Positions 43,357 to 52,631 of a DNA stretch of 64,000 bases are shown piece by piece (the stretch's first letter is position 1; every line of letters starts with the position of its first letter). The translations under genes and the position numbers were made by a program. Origin of the DNA: Rickettsiales endosymbiont of Stachyamoeba lipophora (lineage in GTDB: Bacteria > Pseudomonadota > Alphaproteobacteria > Rickettsiales > 33-17); contig NZ_CP033611.1 in NCBI RefSeq assembly GCF_003932735.1, positions 1,525,501-1,589,500 on the forward strand, in the 5' to 3' direction. Below the pieces are notes generated by a model, which saw nothing but the letters and a program-made list of their open reading frames with translations, did not search any database and was not told where the DNA came from.

Positions 43357-46029
43357 TTAGCCTTTCATGCCTCTTAAAACATAAGGTAAGATACCGTTAT
43401 TGTTGTAATATTCTACTTCTGTTTGAGTATCAATTCTACAAATCAATTCCACTTCTTTAGTGCTGTTATCTTTATACTGAATATGTGCTTTTAATAGCAT
43501 TTTAGGCGTAATTTTACCTTCAAGTCCTACAATTGATACCAGCTCATCGCCACTTAAGTTTAACTCCTTACGAGTTATGCCATCTTGAAACATTAACGGT
43601 AAAATACCCATACCAATCAGGTTGGATCTATGAATTCTTTCAAAACTTTCAGCAATTACAGCCTTAATACCCAGTAATAAAGTTCCTTTAGCTGCCCAGT
43701 CTCTGGAAGATCCTGTGCCATACTCTTTACCAGCAAATACTACCAGCGGAGTATTGTCTTCTTTATACTTCATAGCAGCATCATAGATGCTAATTACATC
43801 AGAAGAAGTGTGATGTTTGGTAACCCCGCCTTCTGTGCCTGGAAGCATTTCATTTTTGATACGAATATTAGCAAAAGTTCCTCTCATCATCACTTCATGA
43901 TTACCACGACGAGCTCCATAAGAGTTAAAGTCTTTCTGCTCTATTCCATTCTCAACTAAATATTTTGCAGCAGGACTATTTTTAGCAATATTACCAGCAG
44001 GAGAAATATGGTCCGTAGTAATACTATCGCCAAATATCGCTAATATTCTTGCATGATTAATATTAGTAACTTTACCTGGCTCTTTACCCATACCTACAAA
44101 ATATGGAGGGTTATTGATATAAGTACTATTATGCCAATTATAAGTTTGAGATTTAGTGGTATTAATATTCTGCCATTGTTGGTCCCCTTTAAATACTTCA
44201 GCGTATTTAGCTTTAAAAATAGTAGAATTAACAAATTTTGAGTTAATTTGTTCAATCTCACTATGGGTTGGCCAAAGATCTCTTAGGTAAACATCGTTGC
44301 CATTTTCATCTTGGGCAATAGGTTCGGTTGTTAAATCAATATTAGTAGTACCGGCTATAGCGTAAGCTACTACTAATGGCGGAGAAGCTAGATAATTAGC
44401 TTTAACCAGAGGATGTACTCTACCCTCAAAATTTCGATTGCCTGATAGTACAGAAGCTACTATCATTTCATTTTGAATAATGCATTCTTCAATTTCAGGT
44501 AGCAACGGGCCGGAATTACCAATACAGGTAGTACAACCATAGCCTACTAGATTAAATCCCATTTGGTTTAAATATTCTTGTAATCCAGACTTTTCTAAAT
44601 ATTCACTTACTACTTTAGACCCGGGAGCCAGTGAAGTTTTAACCCAAGGTTTAACATTGATACCTTTTTCTAAAGCTTTTTTAGCCACTAACCCTGCTGC
44701 AATCATTACCGATGGGTTAGACGTATTAGTACAGCTAGTAATTGCTGCAATTGCCACATCAGTATTTGCCATACTAAACTGCTGATTTTTAACCGCATAT
44801 TTTCTAGCTGTATCGATATTATTTGATTTTGAAAGCTCCGGTAAAACAGATATAATGGAATTTCTAACTTGAGATAATAGTACTTTATCCTGAGGTCTTT
44901 TAGGTCCTGCAAGGGATGCTTCCACGCTAGCTAAATCTAATTCTAAACTATCAGAAAATACTGCCTGCTCATTATTTCTCCATAAATTTTGGAGTTTGCA
45001 GTATTGCTCAACTAGCTTAATAGTTTGACTATCACGAGCAGTAAGTTCTAAATATTTTATTGTTTCCTGATCCACTGGGAAAAAGCCACAAGTTGCACCA
45101 TATTCAGGTGCCATATTGGCAATAGTAGCACGATCAGCGAGTGAGAGGTTATCAAGTCCGGCACCATAAAATTCTACAAATTTATTAACCACTCCTTTTT
45201 TTCTAAGCATTTGGGTTACGGTCAATACTAAATCTGTAGCGGTAGTTCCTTCTCTTAACTTGCCAGTTAATTTAAATCCTACCACTTCGGGTAACAACAT
45301 GGATATTGGCTGACCAAGCATAGCAGCTTCAGCTTCAATACCACCTACACCCCAACCAAGTACTGCTAAACCATTTACCATAGTAGTATGGCTATCTGTG
45401 CCAACTAACGTATCAGGATAAGCATAAGTTTTACTATCTTCTTGTTTGGTCCATACTACTTTAGCTAAATATTCTAAATTAACCTGATGGCAAATACCAG
45501 TACCAGGAGGTACTACTTTAAAATTATTAAAAGCTTCTTGGCCCCATTTTAAAAATTGATATCGCTCATCATTACGGTGCATTTCTAAAGTTACGTTTTG
45601 TTTAAACGCATCATGATTGCCATAGTAATCAACCTGAACTGAATGATCAATCACTAGGTCTACCGGCACTAATGGATTAATCTTATCCGGATTACCTTTA
45701 AGGTTTTTCATTGCATCTCGCATAGCTGCTAAATCTACTACTGCAGGAACTCCAGTAAAATCCTGCATCAATACACGAGCTGGAGAAAAAGCAATCTCAC
45801 GTTCAGCTTTAGGGCGATCAATCCAGTTTTTAATTGCAATAAAATCTTCTTTAGTAACGTTTACTTCATCATAATTACGCAGTAAATTTTCAAATAAAAT
45901 TCTAAGAGAATAAGGTAGCTTATCTAAGTTAATATTAAACTCATCAGATGCCTGTTTTAAGTCATAATAATTATATTCAACCCCTTCAATATGAAAATTT
46001 TTTAGATAGCGTTGGCTTGCCTTGCTCAT
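43357..46029 (-). CDS. acnA: Aconitate hydratase A
   Basis: The 890-aa protein is full-length AcnA/IRP type. The substrate and cluster motifs are present: VGTDSHTTMVNGLAVLGWGV, the iron-sulfur cysteines in TSCTNTSNPSVM and GYGCTTCIGNSGPL, and the swivel domain GDSITTDHISPAGNI and KEYGTGSSRDWAAKG. It converts citrate to isocitrate in the TCA cycle. It is a single-gene unit with a GGAGATCAT ribosome binding site and a terminator. Confidence 0.97.
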   Translation of the reverse strand: MSKASQRYLKNFHIEGVEYNYYDLKQASDEFNINLDKLPYSLRILFENLLRNYDEVNVTKEDFIAIKNWIDRPKAEREIAFSPARVLMQDFTGVPAVVDLAAMRDAMKNLKGNPDKINPLVPVDLVIDHSVQVDYYGNHDAFKQNVTLEMHRNDERYQFLKWGQEAFNNFKVVPPGTGICHQVNLEYLAKVVWTKQEDSKTYAYPDTLVGTDSHTTMVNGLAVLGWGVGGIEAEAAMLGQPISMLLPEVVGFKLTGKLREGTTATDLVLTVTQMLRKKGVVNKFVEFYGAGLDNLSLADRATIANMAPEYGATCGFFPVDQETIKYLELTARDSQTIKLVEQYCKLQNLWRNNEQAVFSDSLELDLASVEASLAGPKRPQDKVLLSQVRNSIISVLPELSKSNNIDTARKYAVKNQQFSMANTDVAIAAITSCTNTSNPSVMIAAGLVAKKALEKGINVKPWVKTSLAPGSKVVSEYLEKSGLQEYLNQMGFNLVGYGCTTCIGNSGPLLPEIEECIIQNEMIVASVLSGNRNFEGRVHPLVKANYLASPPLVVAYAIAGTTNIDLTTEPIAQDENGNDVYLRDLWPTHSEIEQINSKFVNSTIFKAKYAEVFKGDQQWQNINTTKSQTYNWHNSTYINNPPYFVGMGKEPGKVTNINHARILAIFGDSITTDHISPAGNIAKNSPAAKYLVENGIEQKDFNSYGARRGNHEVMMRGTFANIRIKNEMLPGTEGGVTKHHTSSDVISIYDAAMKYKEDNTPLVVFAGKEYGTGSSRDWAAKGTLLLGIKAVIAESFERIHRSNLIGMGILPLMFQDGITRKELNLSGDELVSIVGLEGKITPKMLLKAHIQYKDNSTKEVELICRIDTQTEVEYYNNNGILPYVLRGMKG

Positions 46030-46184
46030 GATGATCTCCTAAACTTTTTATAGTAGCTCTTTTCTATTAAAAGTAATTAATAGTAAATATTTAGCATCTT
46101 TATTGTAGCTCATAACCTACTGATTTTTCAACCAAATTGTAATGATAATTACTTTTTCATATTAAATTTTGGTTAATTATAACT

Positions 46185-47462
46185 TTACCGCTGCCCAGAA
46201 GCTAAGGAAGCAGAAATAGTAGGCTGGCTATTTGTTCTTCTATGCACTCTCCTACTCTCATGCCTTTTAGTAATGTTCAACCGTGCAGCATGGCTACTGC
46301 TACTGCCGGACTGTTCATTGTTTTGCTGAACAAGAGTAAGTGCATGAGTAAGTGCATCTATCTTCCGTTGCGCTACTTCCTCTTGAGTAACAGTCGGGGC
46401 TAAAATGCTATTAACGTTAGGGTTTTCTGAAGTTAAAAATGGATGTTTTTCTTTTTTAAATTGTAGCAGAGAATGTATCTGTACCCTACGTGCATTTACA
46501 TTGCCACTTTCTATATCGCCCCCTTGAACTCCCACAATACTTCCTGAATTTGATTCGCTATTAACCACTTCGTCATTAGATTGGCTAAAAATATATAAAC
46601 CACCAGCTGCTGAAAAAGATCTGCTAATAATATTTAGTAATTCTATTGCCGGATGATTAGGAGCTAGAAAAACCCCTGTAGCTGCTGCCGCTGCTGAAAC
46701 CGCAATTAAAGAAAAACTAATTCCTAATTGCACTGCTCTTTTTAAAATTTTAGCATCAGTATTTACAATATCTTTATCAATTGCTTTTATTTGCTTTTTA
46801 AGCGCTCCTCTATCATGCTCTAGATTACCCTGCTCTTTCTCTAAAGAAACGTCAGAGGCATCAGGAAATTTAAATCTTCTTTTGTATTTTCTTCTTTTAC
46901 CCAGCTCCTTAGTTACTTCTATAAAATCCTCATTAGCAAGTTTATAAAGATTTTTACAAACCCGTCTATCTTCAGTATCAGTACTTTTATCTAATGAGAG
47001 CAAAACTATATTTTTAACTAAAGTATACCCGATGATTCCTAAAAATAATCTTCTAAAAGTAGTAAGTCGTGATGAAGGGTCGTTATCCTCAATATCAACG
47101 TTGTCTAACGGACTAGCAGGACTTTGGCTAGGTACATCACTATGTGTTGAATCTGATCCAGCCCCTAATTTATTCATTTTTCTAGTGAGTATACTAAAAT
47201 CTTCTTCATCTACTGAACTACGCGATAAAGATGCAGAATTAGCTCCCGTCGAAGGTATAATGCTAATTGAAGCTCTTTTGGTGTTTTCTTGGGATAACAG
47301 TACATGGAGTCTATTTTCAATAGGAATTTCTGCATTTCCTTCTTGCTGTTCTGCCAAGCTAATCTCAACTAAATCATTAGGATTAGGAGTTTGAACAGAA
47401 GCGTTGTTCCCCTCTTCCTTATGTAAGCCTTGTAAGTATTGTGATGATGAATTATTAGACAT
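46185..47462 (-). CDS. Membrane-anchored Ser-rich protein of unknown function
   Basis: The 425-aa product has a good AGGAG site 7-8 nt before the ATG. Residues 1-135 are acidic and Ser/Asn-rich, probably disordered. Hydrophobic segments occur near 140-160 (FRRLFLGIIGYTLVKNIVLL) and near 245-295 (SFSLIAVSAAAAATGVFLAP, SFSAAGGLYIF), separated by a charged helix. The C-terminus is Ser/Arg-rich (SRRVHRRTNSQPTISASLAS). No family is recognised. Disordered ends around a membrane hairpin, and a polar basic tail, are features seen in secreted effectors; this is inference only. Confidence 0.5.
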   Translation of the reverse strand: MSNNSSSQYLQGLHKEEGNNASVQTPNPNDLVEISLAEQQEGNAEIPIENRLHVLLSQENTKRASISIIPSTGANSASLSRSSVDEEDFSILTRKMNKLGAGSDSTHSDVPSQSPASPLDNVDIEDNDPSSRLTTFRRLFLGIIGYTLVKNIVLLSLDKSTDTEDRRVCKNLYKLANEDFIEVTKELGKRRKYKRRFKFPDASDVSLEKEQGNLEHDRGALKKQIKAIDKDIVNTDAKILKRAVQLGISFSLIAVSAAAAATGVFLAPNHPAIELLNIISRSFSAAGGLYIFSQSNDEVVNSESNSGSIVGVQGGDIESGNVNARRVQIHSLLQFKKEKHPFLTSENPNVNSILAPTVTQEEVAQRKIDALTHALTLVQQNNEQSGSSSSHAARLNITKRHESRRVHRRTNSQPTISASLASGQR

Positions 47463-47677
47463 AATAGTTCTCCTTTTATCTTACAAATCAAAAGGTTAAT
47501 TTATTAATATAATAACCGAAAAGAGAATTATAAGCAAATTTTTTAATCTTAAAATACACTTCAAGATATTTAATCTTAAAATACTATTATTTTGAAATTT
47601 CATTTGCCCAATTGGAAGAATGTGCTAATAATTATAAAGAAATTTTTCTTACTACCTTTTTTCCACGGTAAGATTTA

Positions 47678-47753
47678 GGGGTCATAGCTCAGTTGGTAGA
47701 GCGTTTGAATGGCATTCAAAAGGTCGGCGGTTCGATTCCGCCTGGCTCCACCA
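47678..47753 (+). tRNA. tRNA-Ala (anticodon GGC)
   Basis: 76 nt including an encoded CCA. The acceptor stem GGGGTCA/TGGCTCC, D-arm AGCTCAGTTGGTAGAGC, anticodon arm TTTGA-ATGGCAT-TCAAA with GGC at 34-36, and T-arm GGCGG-TTCGATT-CCGCC are all intact. It reads GCC and GCU codons. Genes of an apparent integrated element begin just downstream, so its 3' end is a likely attachment site. Confidence 0.95.
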
Positions 47754-47801
47754 GTAAAAGCAAGGCTTTTTGTATCCCACCCTTATTTAACTATGTTTTG
47801 A

Positions 47802-47823
47802 GTGACCAATAAGTGACCAGTAA
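47802..47823 (+). repeat. 11-bp tandem repeat next to the tRNA
   Basis: GTGACCAATAA (47802-47812) is followed directly by GTGACCAGTAA (47813-47823), just before the first element gene. Such short repeats near an attachment site may be recombinase or regulator binding sites, but this is unproven. Confidence 0.45.
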
Positions 47824-47836
47824 GTTAAGGTAAAAT

Positions 47837-49324
47837 ATGTTTGATAACATACTTAGAACTTCAATAGACATCCCTCCCTTATTTTACACTCCAATTAAAA
47901 ATTTTTTAGAAGTCGATCCAGAGTGGAATTTTAGTAATAATACCATTTTAAGAATATATATTAGTCACATGTTGTCTAATCAGCTAAGTGAGATATTTGA
48001 TTTAGATCTAAAAGATATTTTCTTTAGAAATAAGGCTATTAACAAGGAATTTTTGATATACCTTTCGGATATAATAAGTATTGGCGGAATTAGTCCATCT
48101 AAAATAAATGGAATCTTACATAGAATAATAAATATTACCTTTAATAATAATGGAACTTATTTTGAAATTTGCATACATGAAGCACAAGCATCATTTAAGG
48201 ATAGAAAAGAACTCTCAATCACAATGCTTAACCCATATGCACAAGAAAGTATATTGACTTCACTAATTGATCAGGATTTATATAAATTAAATACTAGTAA
48301 TGACAATTATTTTATTTTTAATTCAAGTCAAAAAAATAATTATAAGATATACAGATTAATAGAAGAGCAGGATGAAATTATCTCATCCTTTCAAGCTAAG
48401 CACCTTCTAATAGAAAAATATAATTGCATTGAAGCAGAATGGGTGCTGTGGTCTGTAAATTTGCTAACCCCGTTATCTTCACAAAAACCAAATCAATTGG
48501 ACCCCACCGAATTTAGTAAATTTAAACATAGTGGTTACATGATACCTCCTTATATAGAAGAGGATTCTAAGACAAAATATATCCTTATTAATTATTTCAT
48601 GCATACCACCTTTGTAGAAAAGTTCTTTTTATTAGAAGAAGTTCGTTCCTTTGTTCCTTCATTTAGACTTATTTCATATAAACATTTATTAGAAAGAAAT
48701 TTATGGATAAACAACAAGGATAACCTTAATGATATTAGAAACATTATCCACAAACATGCTAATCTTGGTAATATAACATGTATGTACGTACATGACGAAA
48801 TAGAAGAGCTTGTATCTGATTATTATTTACAAAAGGTTGTTATTCTTTCTCCAGATGCAGAATACTGGCTTACTAATAAACATAATATAGAAAATGAAAA
48901 AATATACTTTATTAAGGAAGAGATTGAAGAAATCGAAAAGCAAGAAAATTATACAATACAGAGTAAAATTATTGTTTCATCTGCCACTAATAGAACTCAA
49001 AAACCTCTATCCTACGAAAAGGCCTTGGAAACAATATTAGATTATATAATGCAAAATGATCAGATTCTGATACAGGAATTATCTACATTTAAAACTATAG
49101 AAAAAAATATTACAGACAAAGAGTTTATAGGTTTGATTATATACCCTTTATTTGAATTAAATGGAATGTGGGTAAAAATTAAATCCAGAATTACCCAGGA
49201 TAAATCTAATTCAGAAAAAATCGCTAGACGTAAAAAAAATATTTTAAGAGTGATATATCCTAATCTTTATAACAAATTTAATCGGGCTAAACAAAAAATA
49301 GAAAAGATATTAATAAAGTTATAA
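47837..49324 (+). CDS. Unknown 495-aa protein, first gene after tRNA-Ala
   Basis: The protein starts MFDNILRTSIDIPPLFYTPI and is rich in Ile, Asn, Lys and Glu, with no signal peptide or membrane helix. Its C-terminal 80 residues are strongly basic (KIARRKKNILRVIYPNLYNK, RAKQKIEKILIKL), suggesting nucleic-acid contact. Recombinase signatures are absent: no R-H-R-Y tyrosine motif and no serine-recombinase start. It occupies the place where a tRNA-site integrase would usually be found. Composition is more AT-rich than the housekeeping genes around it. Cargo gene or unknown element function. Confidence 0.55.
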   Translation: MFDNILRTSIDIPPLFYTPIKNFLEVDPEWNFSNNTILRIYISHMLSNQLSEIFDLDLKDIFFRNKAINKEFLIYLSDIISIGGISPSKINGILHRIINITFNNNGTYFEICIHEAQASFKDRKELSITMLNPYAQESILTSLIDQDLYKLNTSNDNYFIFNSSQKNNYKIYRLIEEQDEIISSFQAKHLLIEKYNCIEAEWVLWSVNLLTPLSSQKPNQLDPTEFSKFKHSGYMIPPYIEEDSKTKYILINYFMHTTFVEKFFLLEEVRSFVPSFRLISYKHLLERNLWINNKDNLNDIRNIIHKHANLGNITCMYVHDEIEELVSDYYLQKVVILSPDAEYWLTNKHNIENEKIYFIKEEIEEIEKQENYTIQSKIIVSSATNRTQKPLSYEKALETILDYIMQNDQILIQELSTFKTIEKNITDKEFIGLIIYPLFELNGMWVKIKSRITQDKSNSEKIARRKKNILRVIYPNLYNKFNRAKQKIEKILIKL

Positions 49325-49650
49325 TTTTAAAATCAAATTATTCTTATTGAAATGATTTTAAACATCATTTTTAAATTTCTCTATTCCAATATAACACCTT
49401 GTTTAAACTCATAAACCTTCTTAAAATCCATGTTGTATTCTTAAAATTGATAAGATTCTTTTTGTTTTAATTACTTATCAATTTTCTATCAATTTTTTAT
49501 CTTTCACTTATTCACCTTAATTTTCTTGCAATTACTAAACTTAAAAATTTTTAAATTTTTTAAATTTCTTACTTTATCAATTTTTTATCCTTCTATTTCC
49601 TAAGTAATAAGTGATAAGTCACGAAACTTAATAAGAATAAAGGAGCCATT
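49325..49650. other. AT-rich region with direct repeats; candidate origin or control region
   Basis: A weak hairpin with a T run (AAATGAT...ATCATTT, 49350-49370) may end the upstream gene. The stretch is then extremely AT-rich. TATCAATTTTTTATC occurs exactly at 49487-49501 and 49575-49589, with a partial copy (TATCAATTTTC) at 49476. Iteron-like repeats in AT-rich DNA just upstream of an AlpA and primase gene suggest a replication origin or regulator sites of the element. Confidence 0.4.
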
Positions 49651-49884
49651 ATGGTTGCTCAAAGCCTGAACAGAGAAAAATTTGTTCCTACAGAAGAATT
49701 AGAAGATTTTACAAAATTAAAGCCACGTTTTTGGGAAGCTAGACGCATTTCAGGTGACGGTCCACCTTACATTTATATTAGCAAAAGAGCTGTCAGATAT
49801 AAAGTAGGTGATGTTATTGATTGGATGGAATCTAAGAAGAGAAGGCATACTGCTGATACAGGAGGTATGTTCAATGAAAGGTAA
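49651..49884 (+). CDS. AlpA/excisionase-like helix-turn-helix protein
   Basis: The 77-aa protein reads FVPTEELEDFTKLKPRFWEA, RRISGDGPPYIYISKRAVRY and KVGDVIDWMESKKR. This is the winged-helix DNA-binding pattern of AlpA-like activators and excisionases, including the GxGPPYxxxxxxxxYxxxDVxxW signature. GGAGCC lies 6 nt before the ATG. It is the regulator at the head of the element's replication genes, overlapping the primase start by 11 nt. Confidence 0.8.
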   Translation: MVAQSLNREKFVPTEELEDFTKLKPRFWEARRISGDGPPYIYISKRAVRYKVGDVIDWMESKKRRHTADTGGMFNER

Positions 49885-50839
49885 TATTTTTGAAAAAGCA
49901 AAACGCATGAACTCTATTAGGCAGGTAGTTTTAACCCTACTTCCAAATGGAAAGATGTTTAAAGATAAATATTTATCTTTAAATCCCACAAGACATGATA
50001 CCAAACTTGGGTCATTTATAATCAATTTAGATACCGGCCAATGGAATGATTTTGCAACGAATGATAAGGGCGGAGATGTAATTAGCCTATATGCCTATGT
50101 AAAAGGAATTTCTCAATATGAAGCTGCTTTAGTTTTAACAAATGGAGAAAACCATTTTAAACATTTTTCGATTCAACAAACTAACCCTGCTAAAGTTGCT
50201 AAAATTGCTAAATCTCCAGTAGACAAAATAATAACAAAGCTTTGGGATGAAAGTATAAATCCTACTAATACTTTAGTGGAGAAATATCTCCTGTATAGAG
50301 GTTATACAGGAATAATACCTCCATCTATAAAACATCATACTAATTTATATCACAAACCTACACAAAGATTCTATCCCGCCATGGTAGGTATGATAAGCAT
50401 GTGGCCAAATTGCAATGAAATAATCGGACTGCATCGTACCTATCTAGACAAAGCAAGTGCTAATAAAGGTAAAATTGATAATAACAAAATGATATTAGGA
50501 TCGTGCGCAGGTGGGGCAGTAATGCTGACAGCACCTGGTAAGACTTTAATTCTCACTGAAGGCATAGAAACAGCATTAAGTGTATATTTTGCCACTGATT
50601 TTCCTACCTGGGCTGCATTATCAACTTCGGGCTTAATTAATATAAAACTGCCTGAACTTTATATTACCTCAGAAGTTATTATTGCTACTGATAATGATGC
50701 TGCAGGCATTAATGCAGCTAACAAGCTTGCAGTACGGCTCTTAAAAGAGGGATACAAGGTTCGTATAGCAAGCCCAAATAGATTTAAAACAGATTTTAAT
50801 GACTTATTAAGAGAAGAAAATGGCAATAATACAAATTAA
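49874..50839 (+). CDS. Toprim-domain primase-like protein of the element
   Basis: ATG 49874 follows an AGGAGG site and is chosen over an in-frame upstream ATG at 49808. The 321-aa product has an N-terminal zinc-free primase-like part (GSFIINLDTGQWNDFATNDK, GGDVISLYAYVKG), a middle part with GLHRTYLDK, and a Toprim domain with EGIETALSVYFATDFPTWAA and IIATDNDAAGINAANKLA (the DxD-type metal site). This matches primases of phages and P4-like elements. It overlaps the next gene by 20 nt. Confidence 0.85.
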   Translation: MKGNIFEKAKRMNSIRQVVLTLLPNGKMFKDKYLSLNPTRHDTKLGSFIINLDTGQWNDFATNDKGGDVISLYAYVKGISQYEAALVLTNGENHFKHFSIQQTNPAKVAKIAKSPVDKIITKLWDESINPTNTLVEKYLLYRGYTGIIPPSIKHHTNLYHKPTQRFYPAMVGMISMWPNCNEIIGLHRTYLDKASANKGKIDNNKMILGSCAGGAVMLTAPGKTLILTEGIETALSVYFATDFPTWAALSTSGLINIKLPELYITSEVIIATDNDAAGINAANKLAVRLLKEGYKVRIASPNRFKTDFNDLLREENGNNTN

Positions 50840-52328
50840 GAAGATAATCGAGGAGGCTGAAACAATTAAAAACGAAGGTCCACTTCCCCTAAGGAAATTG
50901 AAAACAGTACCAACAGAATTTCCTATAGATTCTTTATCACCAATTTTTAAAGAGGTAACATTAGCATTGCATGACAAAATTCAAGCACCCTTACCCCTGT
51001 GTTTCCAGACAGCTTTTGCTGCAGCAAATTTATTAGTGCAAGGTTATAAGGATGTCCTACTCCCGCATGGCCATATAAAATGCCTTTCATGTTTTATGGT
51101 AGGAGTTGGGGATAGTGGCGAAAGAAAGACCAGTTGCGATCAAGAGTTACTTATCACTATTGAAGAATATGAAAGCATTCTTAAAGAAAAATATGATAGA
51201 GATGTTACCGAATGGAAAACAAAATCAGAAATATGGAATACCTGCAAAAGTACAATTCTTAAAGATAATAAAAAGTATCCGGGGCAGCAGGCGAAACAAG
51301 TAGCCATTAGAGCACTCGGTGAAGAACCAAAACCACCTCTAATACCTATATTAATTTTTGCAGAACCTACTTATGAAGGGCTATGTAAGCTCTTAAAAAA
51401 TGGTTATCCCAGCATCGGTATCTTTTCTTCAGAAGGCGGACAGTTTATTAGCGGACATGCCATGAATGAAGAAAATAAGATTAAAACTGCTGCAGGGCTC
51501 TCAAGCTTATGGGACAGACAAAGCGCCAAAAGAATACGGAGCAGTGAAGATATTACTATATTATCTAATAAAAGAGTAAACCTAAATTTAATGGTACAGC
51601 CTTTAATTGCTACTAAACTATTATCAGATAACGTTTTAAAGGACCAAGGTTTCTTATCTAGAATTTTATTTACCTATCCGAAATCTACTGCAGGTACTAG
51701 ATTTAACAAGATTCCTAAAACTACGAGTATCGAAGCTATAACCAATTTTAGGAATAGAATAAAAAGCATATTAACAACACCTTTACCTATCAAATCAGGA
51801 ACAATGAATGAACTTGAACCCGAGGTAATGAAATTAAGCGAAGATGCAAAAAGATTATTTTTCTCTTTCTCTGATCATATTGAGAGCTTAATAGCTCCTG
51901 ACAAAGAACTAGAAAATATTAAAGGCTTTGCAAACAAGCTACCCGAGCATGCAGTTAGGATTGCCTGCACAATAGCAGCCTTTGAAAATATCGACACCTT
52001 GGAACTGAGCTATGAATATTTAAAAGTAGGTATAGAAATAGCTACTTATTATGCTCAAGAACTCTTAAGGTTGTTTGAGGAAGGTGTAACCGATCCAATG
52101 ATAATATTAGCAGAAAAATTATTAGATTGGATAAGCAATAAATGGGCTGAGGAGTATATTTCACTTCCTGATATTTGTCAGCATGGTCCAAATTGCATTA
52201 GAGAAAAAGCATCGGCTGAGAAAATTATAAAAAAACTTGAAGATTATGGATGGTTACAGAAGATAGATGGCCCCATGGTTATTAAAAATACAAAAAGAAA
52301 ACATGCTTGGAAAATTATTAAAGGATAA
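50820..52328 (+). CDS. DUF3987 family protein (helicase-like ATPase of mobile elements)
   Basis: The 502-aa protein has the DUF3987 layout: FPIDSLSPIFKEVTLALHDK, LPLCFQTAFAAANLLVQGYK, a P-loop-like VGVGDSGERKTSCDQE, then IFAEPTYEGLCKLLKNGYPS, IGIFSSEGGQFISGHAMN and LNLMVQPLIATKLLSDNVLK. DUF3987 proteins are fused or adjacent to primases in phages and integrative elements and probably act as replicative helicases. The overlap with the Toprim gene supports joint work. Confidence 0.85.
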   Translation: MAIIQIKKIIEEAETIKNEGPLPLRKLKTVPTEFPIDSLSPIFKEVTLALHDKIQAPLPLCFQTAFAAANLLVQGYKDVLLPHGHIKCLSCFMVGVGDSGERKTSCDQELLITIEEYESILKEKYDRDVTEWKTKSEIWNTCKSTILKDNKKYPGQQAKQVAIRALGEEPKPPLIPILIFAEPTYEGLCKLLKNGYPSIGIFSSEGGQFISGHAMNEENKIKTAAGLSSLWDRQSAKRIRSSEDITILSNKRVNLNLMVQPLIATKLLSDNVLKDQGFLSRILFTYPKSTAGTRFNKIPKTTSIEAITNFRNRIKSILTTPLPIKSGTMNELEPEVMKLSEDAKRLFFSFSDHIESLIAPDKELENIKGFANKLPEHAVRIACTIAAFENIDTLELSYEYLKVGIEIATYYAQELLRLFEEGVTDPMIILAEKLLDWISNKWAEEYISLPDICQHGPNCIREKASAEKIIKKLEDYGWLQKIDGPMVIKNTKRKHAWKIIKG

Positions 52329-52333
52329 TAATT

Positions 52334-52609
52334 ATGGTAAATTTTCCTAAGTTTGATTTTGTTAAATTTGAGAATGAAATATTTAAAAAAAATAATGTAT
52401 TCGCTACTTTAGCAAATTTAGCATCTTTAGCAGTACCATCTTTAGAAACTAATAAAAATTCATATAGCCTTACCGAAGAGGAAGTAATGAAATTTGAGGA
52501 AAGAGCTGCAATAATGGAATATGATGGTGGTCTTAGCCGAAAAAAAGCAGAAGAAGAGGCCTTAAATGATATTATATTGATGAGAGATAATAAGTTTGAT
52601 AACAATTAA
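52334..52609 (+). CDS. Small conserved mobile-element protein, unknown
   Basis: The 91-aa product contains MKFEERAAIMEYDGGLSRKK, an Arg/Glu-rich segment often seen in small proteins encoded beside primase genes in alphaproteobacterial elements. The N-terminus has a hydrophobic LANLASLAVP patch. It starts 5 nt after the DUF3987 stop. Function unknown. Confidence 0.65.
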   Translation: MVNFPKFDFVKFENEIFKKNNVFATLANLASLAVPSLETNKNSYSLTEEEVMKFEERAAIMEYDGGLSRKKAEEEALNDIILMRDNKFDNN

Positions 52610-52631
52610 TTTTTAGTTAACGGAGAGAAAA

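Noticed and set aside
47837-49324. Site-specific integrase after tRNA-Ala
   Set aside because: The position fits, but no tyrosine- or serine-recombinase catalytic motif can be found in the protein.
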